A stretch of DNA of 64,000 bases. Origin: Anagrus nilaparvatae. Taxonomy: Eukaryota; Arthropoda; Insecta; Hymenoptera; Mymaridae. Position 1 is the stretch's first letter. Each line of letters begins with the position of its first letter. The notes below the pieces were generated by a model. That model was not told the origin of the DNA. It made no database searches and saw only the letters and a list, made by a program, of their open reading frames with translations. The stretch is taken from NCBI GenBank assembly GCA_022575985.1, contig JAKSXM010000007.1, forward strand, positions 57,566,501-57,630,500, written 5' to 3'. Shown here piece by piece: positions 60,672 to 64,000 of this stretch. A program made the translations under genes and the position numbers.

Positions 60672-60732
60672 CACGTGGTTATCACGTGATCGCCACGTGA
60701 TTATCATGTGATCACCAGGGCTATATCACGTG
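60672..60732. repeat. 11-bp tandem array carrying CACGTG boxes
   Basis: CACGTG occurs at 60672, 60683, 60694 and 60727, with CATGTG at 60705 and a degenerate CAGGGC at 60716. All lie on one exact 11-bp register with TGATC/GTTAT spacers. This is six units of an 11-bp repeat, directly preceding the 25-bp minisatellite. Confidence 0.85.
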
Positions 60733-60741
60733 ATCGCGAAA

Positions 60742-61567
60742 GATCTTTAGGGACTTCTGCACCATAGGTCTTTAGGTACTTCTGCACCATAGGTCTTTAG
60801 GTATTTCTGCACCCAAGGTCTGTAAGTACTTCTGCACCATAGGACTTTAGGCACTTCTGCACCAAAGGTGTTTAGGTACTTCTGCACCATAGGTCTTTAG
60901 GTACCTCTACACCATAGGTCTTTAGGGACTTCTGCACCATAGGTCTTTATGTATTTCTGCACCAAAGGTATTTAGGTACTTCTGCACCATAGGTCTTCAG
61001 GTACTTCTGCACCATAGCTCTTTAGGTATTTCTGCACCAAAGGTCTGTAAGTACTTCTGCACCATAGGACTTTAGGTACTTCTGCACCATAGGTCTTTAG
61101 GTATTTCTACACCAAAGGTCTGTAAGTACTTCTGCACCATAGGTTTTTAGGTACTTCTGCACCAAAGGTCTTTAGGTACTTCTGCACCATAGGTCTTTAG
61201 GTACTTCTGCACCATAGGTCTTTAGGTATTTCTGCACCCAAGGTCTGTAAGTACTTCTGCACCATAGGACTTTAGGTACTTCTGCACCAAAGGTGTTCAG
61301 GTATTTCTGCACCAAAGGTCTGTAAGTACTTCTGCACAATAGGACTTTAGGTACTTCTGCACCAAAGGTGTTCAGGTACTTCTGCACCATAGGTCTTTAG
61401 GTACTTCTACACCATAGGTCTTTAGGGACTTCTGCACCATAGGTTTTTAGGTACTTCTGCACCAAAGGTCTTTAGGTACTTCTGCACCATAGGTCTTTAG
61501 GGACTTCTGCACCATAGGTTTTTAGGTACTTCTGCACCAAAGGTCTTTAGGTACTTCTGCACCAAAG
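60742..61567. repeat. 25-bp minisatellite, 33 units without indels
   Basis: Unit consensus TTAGGTACTTCTGCACCATAGGTCT. CTTCTGC (or TTTCTGC) recurs from 60754 to 61554 on an exact 25-bp register, 33 occurrences with no length change. Variants (CCATAGGTCTTTA, CCAAAGGTCTGTA, CCAAAGGTGTTTA, CCATAGGACTTTA) recur in blocks, indicating higher-order duplication. The open frame inside follows from the repeat and is not a gene. Confidence 0.95.
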
Positions 61568-61660
61568 ATTCCTAAATCGAAAATATTCTTAGTCCATAAA
61601 TTTAACAATTTTATTTTTTAATTGTTTTTAATGAGATGTGCGGAACAGTGAAGGCGTACT

Positions 61661-61683
61661 CCTCACGCGCGGAGCGCGTGAGG
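61661..61683. other. Perfect GC hairpin
   Basis: CCTCACGCGC-GGA-GCGCGTGAGG: 10-bp perfect stem with a three-base loop in AT-rich surroundings. It resembles other GC hairpins near CTAG ends in this window, but here is followed by ATAGT, not CTAGT. Confidence 0.6.
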
Positions 61684-64000
61684 ATAGTCTTTATATATAA
61701 AATAGTAAATACCTACTACTTACTAGCAGCACCGACATTACATTTAAAATCTGCGACATTATTTTTTGGAAATATTTTAAGTCGTCATTTTTTTCAACGT
61801 CTTTCTATTTTAAAATATTTAATATTTTCATTAATTATGAATGATTAAAAATAATCGATTGATGCAATATTAAATAATTATTAAAATTTTAAACTAAAAA
61901 TTCGTTGCAATGAATCTGGATATGGAATTTTTATTTTTTTCAACTAACAAAAAATTAATCTATCAGGGCAATTTGCACTTTTAATTTTTTCTTTTTTAAT
62001 TCGACTGAAAAACGTATTAATAACATGATAAAATGTTTTTTGTGTAATTATCTTTATCATCTTTGTATAGTAGTACACGTATTACATTTTGAATAATATA
62101 TAGATTTTAAATTTCTCTAAAATATCACAGTTCTTTAATTTTTTATCGCTTTTTTATTTTTTTTTGTACGGCGCGTAACGTGTACTTAATTTTTTTGCAA
62201 AAAAACTTTTTTCAGAAAAAAACATGCTTTTCTATTTTTAATTTTCAATTATTTACACAGTTATTAAATTTTCGTATTTTTACAATAATTTAAAAGTTGC
62301 TTTTATTTTTGTTCGCTAAGCAAAATTAAGTTTCATTTATTGCCGAAAAAAGACCGTAAAATTTGAAATCAATAAGAAAAGTTTCAGGAAAATCGCTGGG
62401 GCAAAAATTAGCAAAATTTAATATACTTAGAGCTCTGGATAAAAGATTTGTCAAAAAACCGGGTAAAAATGTAAACTATAAAATTTACACCAATTATAGA
62501 GATAGATATATACTACATTAAAGTTGCCAGCGACGGCACTGGAAACTCCGGCGAAAACTGCAAGTACCTATCTTTTACGAGACCGAAAATTTGCTTTGCA
62601 TAATTGATATATTATACCTATATCAAGATAAATATTTAATCTTATTTTTTGGTAATATCGCCTACTTTTGTTTTTATAAAGCAGCTTTTTTTAAGTAAAA
62701 TCCTAAACTATAGTATCTATAAGCAAAGGAAAAATTAATAAAATTATATATAAGTATTTAATATTAATTATCAGTCTTTTTTTTCTGTATTTTAATAGCA
62801 TTTAATCAAAAAAAAAATTACAAGCAATGCAATTTTTTCTCGAAAAAGTAAAAAAAATCTAATTAAATTAAATGAAATAAAAATCAAATTTACATAACTT
62901 TTTTATGAAATTGATATACTTGGAATTAATATTTAAATCGTTTAATTAATTAAATGAAAATTGCAACAAAAAAAAGTTTATAAATTATAGACATATGCAA
63001 AAAAAAAAAATTATCATTAGAGGGTTTCTGTAAAATAAGTAATAAAAAGTAAATAAAAACAAATATTTTTAAGATATAGGAATCAATTTAATTATTATTA
63101 AATTTTTTGTTTATTTATACATGTATAGTTCGCTCCTTTTTTTTCACTATAATATAATAATATTTTTTTTTTAAATTAATATTTAATAAAACAATTTTTT
63201 TATTTTTATTCTTAAAACTTAAAGAAAAAAAAAAATTTTTTTTTAATTACACATCTAAATATTATATATAAAATTGTTTTTTCTTTACATTATACATAAT
63301 AAAAAATACATATACATATTTTTTTATCTAAAATTTTTTTTAATATTATAGTCACATACTTATTTTATTTTTAAAAAAAAATTTTTATAAATATAAGTAA
63401 CAGATTGCATCTGCAAAAAAAAAAAACTTAATTTTAAGATCAACTGGATTTTTTTTTTATTTATTTAAAAAATGGCTATAAAAATTTATGTAAGCCTAAT
63501 TAAAATATTTATTTGTTGAGCTTCATTTATGGCTCTTGATTAATTAAAATAAAAATCATTTCCTTTAAAAAATAGTAGTAGTTGTAGTTGTACATTTAGA
63601 GTGTATAAAAAAAAAATTTAATTTAATACAAAACAATTAATCAGAATTTTTTTTCTTTAATTTATACACAAACTTAAAGTTTGACTTAATTAATTTTAAA
63701 AAATTTACATATACACTTTATTTTTTCATTTTTAAATAGATATATATACTACAAATTATTATAATAACTAAACAGTCGCTCGCTCAGCGATATAAAAAAG
63801 TTTATTTTTTCTTATTTAAAAAATCACTTTTTATTTATTATTATAAAAACAAACAAAAAAATATCACTTATTTATAAATAACTAATTAATTAATAATAAT
63901 AGAACCATTCAGAATTTTCTTTTCGCATTAAAAAAAAAATTGACAGTTTATATTATTCGCTGTGATAAAAATATAAATTCCAAGTAGTAATTATATTACA
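61684..64000. other. Gene-free, extremely AT-rich interval
   Basis: Apart from a small GC-richer patch at about 62523-62580 no gene, RNA or structured repeat was recognised; 63000-64000 is almost entirely A/T homopolymer-rich. Confidence 0.4.

Noticed and set aside
61172..61390. Open frame with a 25-residue repeat
   Set aside because: A 25-bp repeat read over 75 bp automatically gives a 25-residue period; no start context, splice signal or relative.
61636..61848. 70-residue ORF beginning next to the GC hairpin
   Set aside because: Likely fortuitous translation through the hairpin and AT-rich DNA; no family match.

Overview
This window is AT-rich eukaryotic nuclear DNA. Short introns (often 50-150 bp), the protein families present and the mobile elements suggest an arthropod, most likely an insect with a low-GC genome such as an aphid-parasitoid-type wasp or a gall midge. 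The species cannot be fixed from sequence alone. No bacterial, organellar or viral segment was seen.

Layout. 1-6.4 kb is repetitive: microsatellites, tandem ~400-bp monomers, GC-hairpin/CTAG ends resembling Helitron 3' termini, and a Helentron-like element. A decayed hAT/ZMYM1-type transposase fragment lies at 6.4-6.9 kb. An intact eight-exon kynurenine/alpha-aminoadipate aminotransferase gene (AADAT, minus strand) occupies 8.6-11.8 kb. Fold-back repeats and a minisatellite follow, then an eight-finger C2H2 zinc-finger gene (15.7-17.2 kb, minus). 18.2-23.8 kb holds more Helentron-like copies and a fold-back element with a FLYWCH/MULE-like coding remnant. From 23.8 to 32.9 kb lies a second AADAT copy. 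Its internal exons 2-6 are intact and match the exon lengths of copy 1, but first and last exons were not found, and its introns are swollen by mobile elements. A single-exon kainate-type ionotropic glutamate receptor is at 35.2-37.9 kb. 38-45 kb is repeat-rich, with a 1.8-kb fold-back of 140-bp units.

45-56.6 kb is a compact, repeat-poor housekeeping block. It holds ETFA (+, mitochondrial electron transfer flavoprotein alpha), ASCC2 (-, ubiquitin-binding subunit of the ASC-1 complex), an unrecognised low-complexity protein gene (+) divergent from ASCC2, and VPS11 (-, HOPS/CORVET tether) convergent with it. 56.6-64 kb has no recognisable gene. It contains a fold-back MITE, a GC-rich 240-bp repeat also present inverted at 44.6 kb, helically spaced CACGTG boxes and an exactly 25-bp-periodic minisatellite of 33 units.

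The genes do not form one pathway. The most notable items are: a Helentron-like non-autonomous family with hairpins at both ends and an in-window empty site; the two AADAT copies, one with a GC-AG intron and one apparently truncated; a zinc-finger gene built by two rounds of duplication with an in-frame stop in its tail; and the E-box plus 25-bp array.
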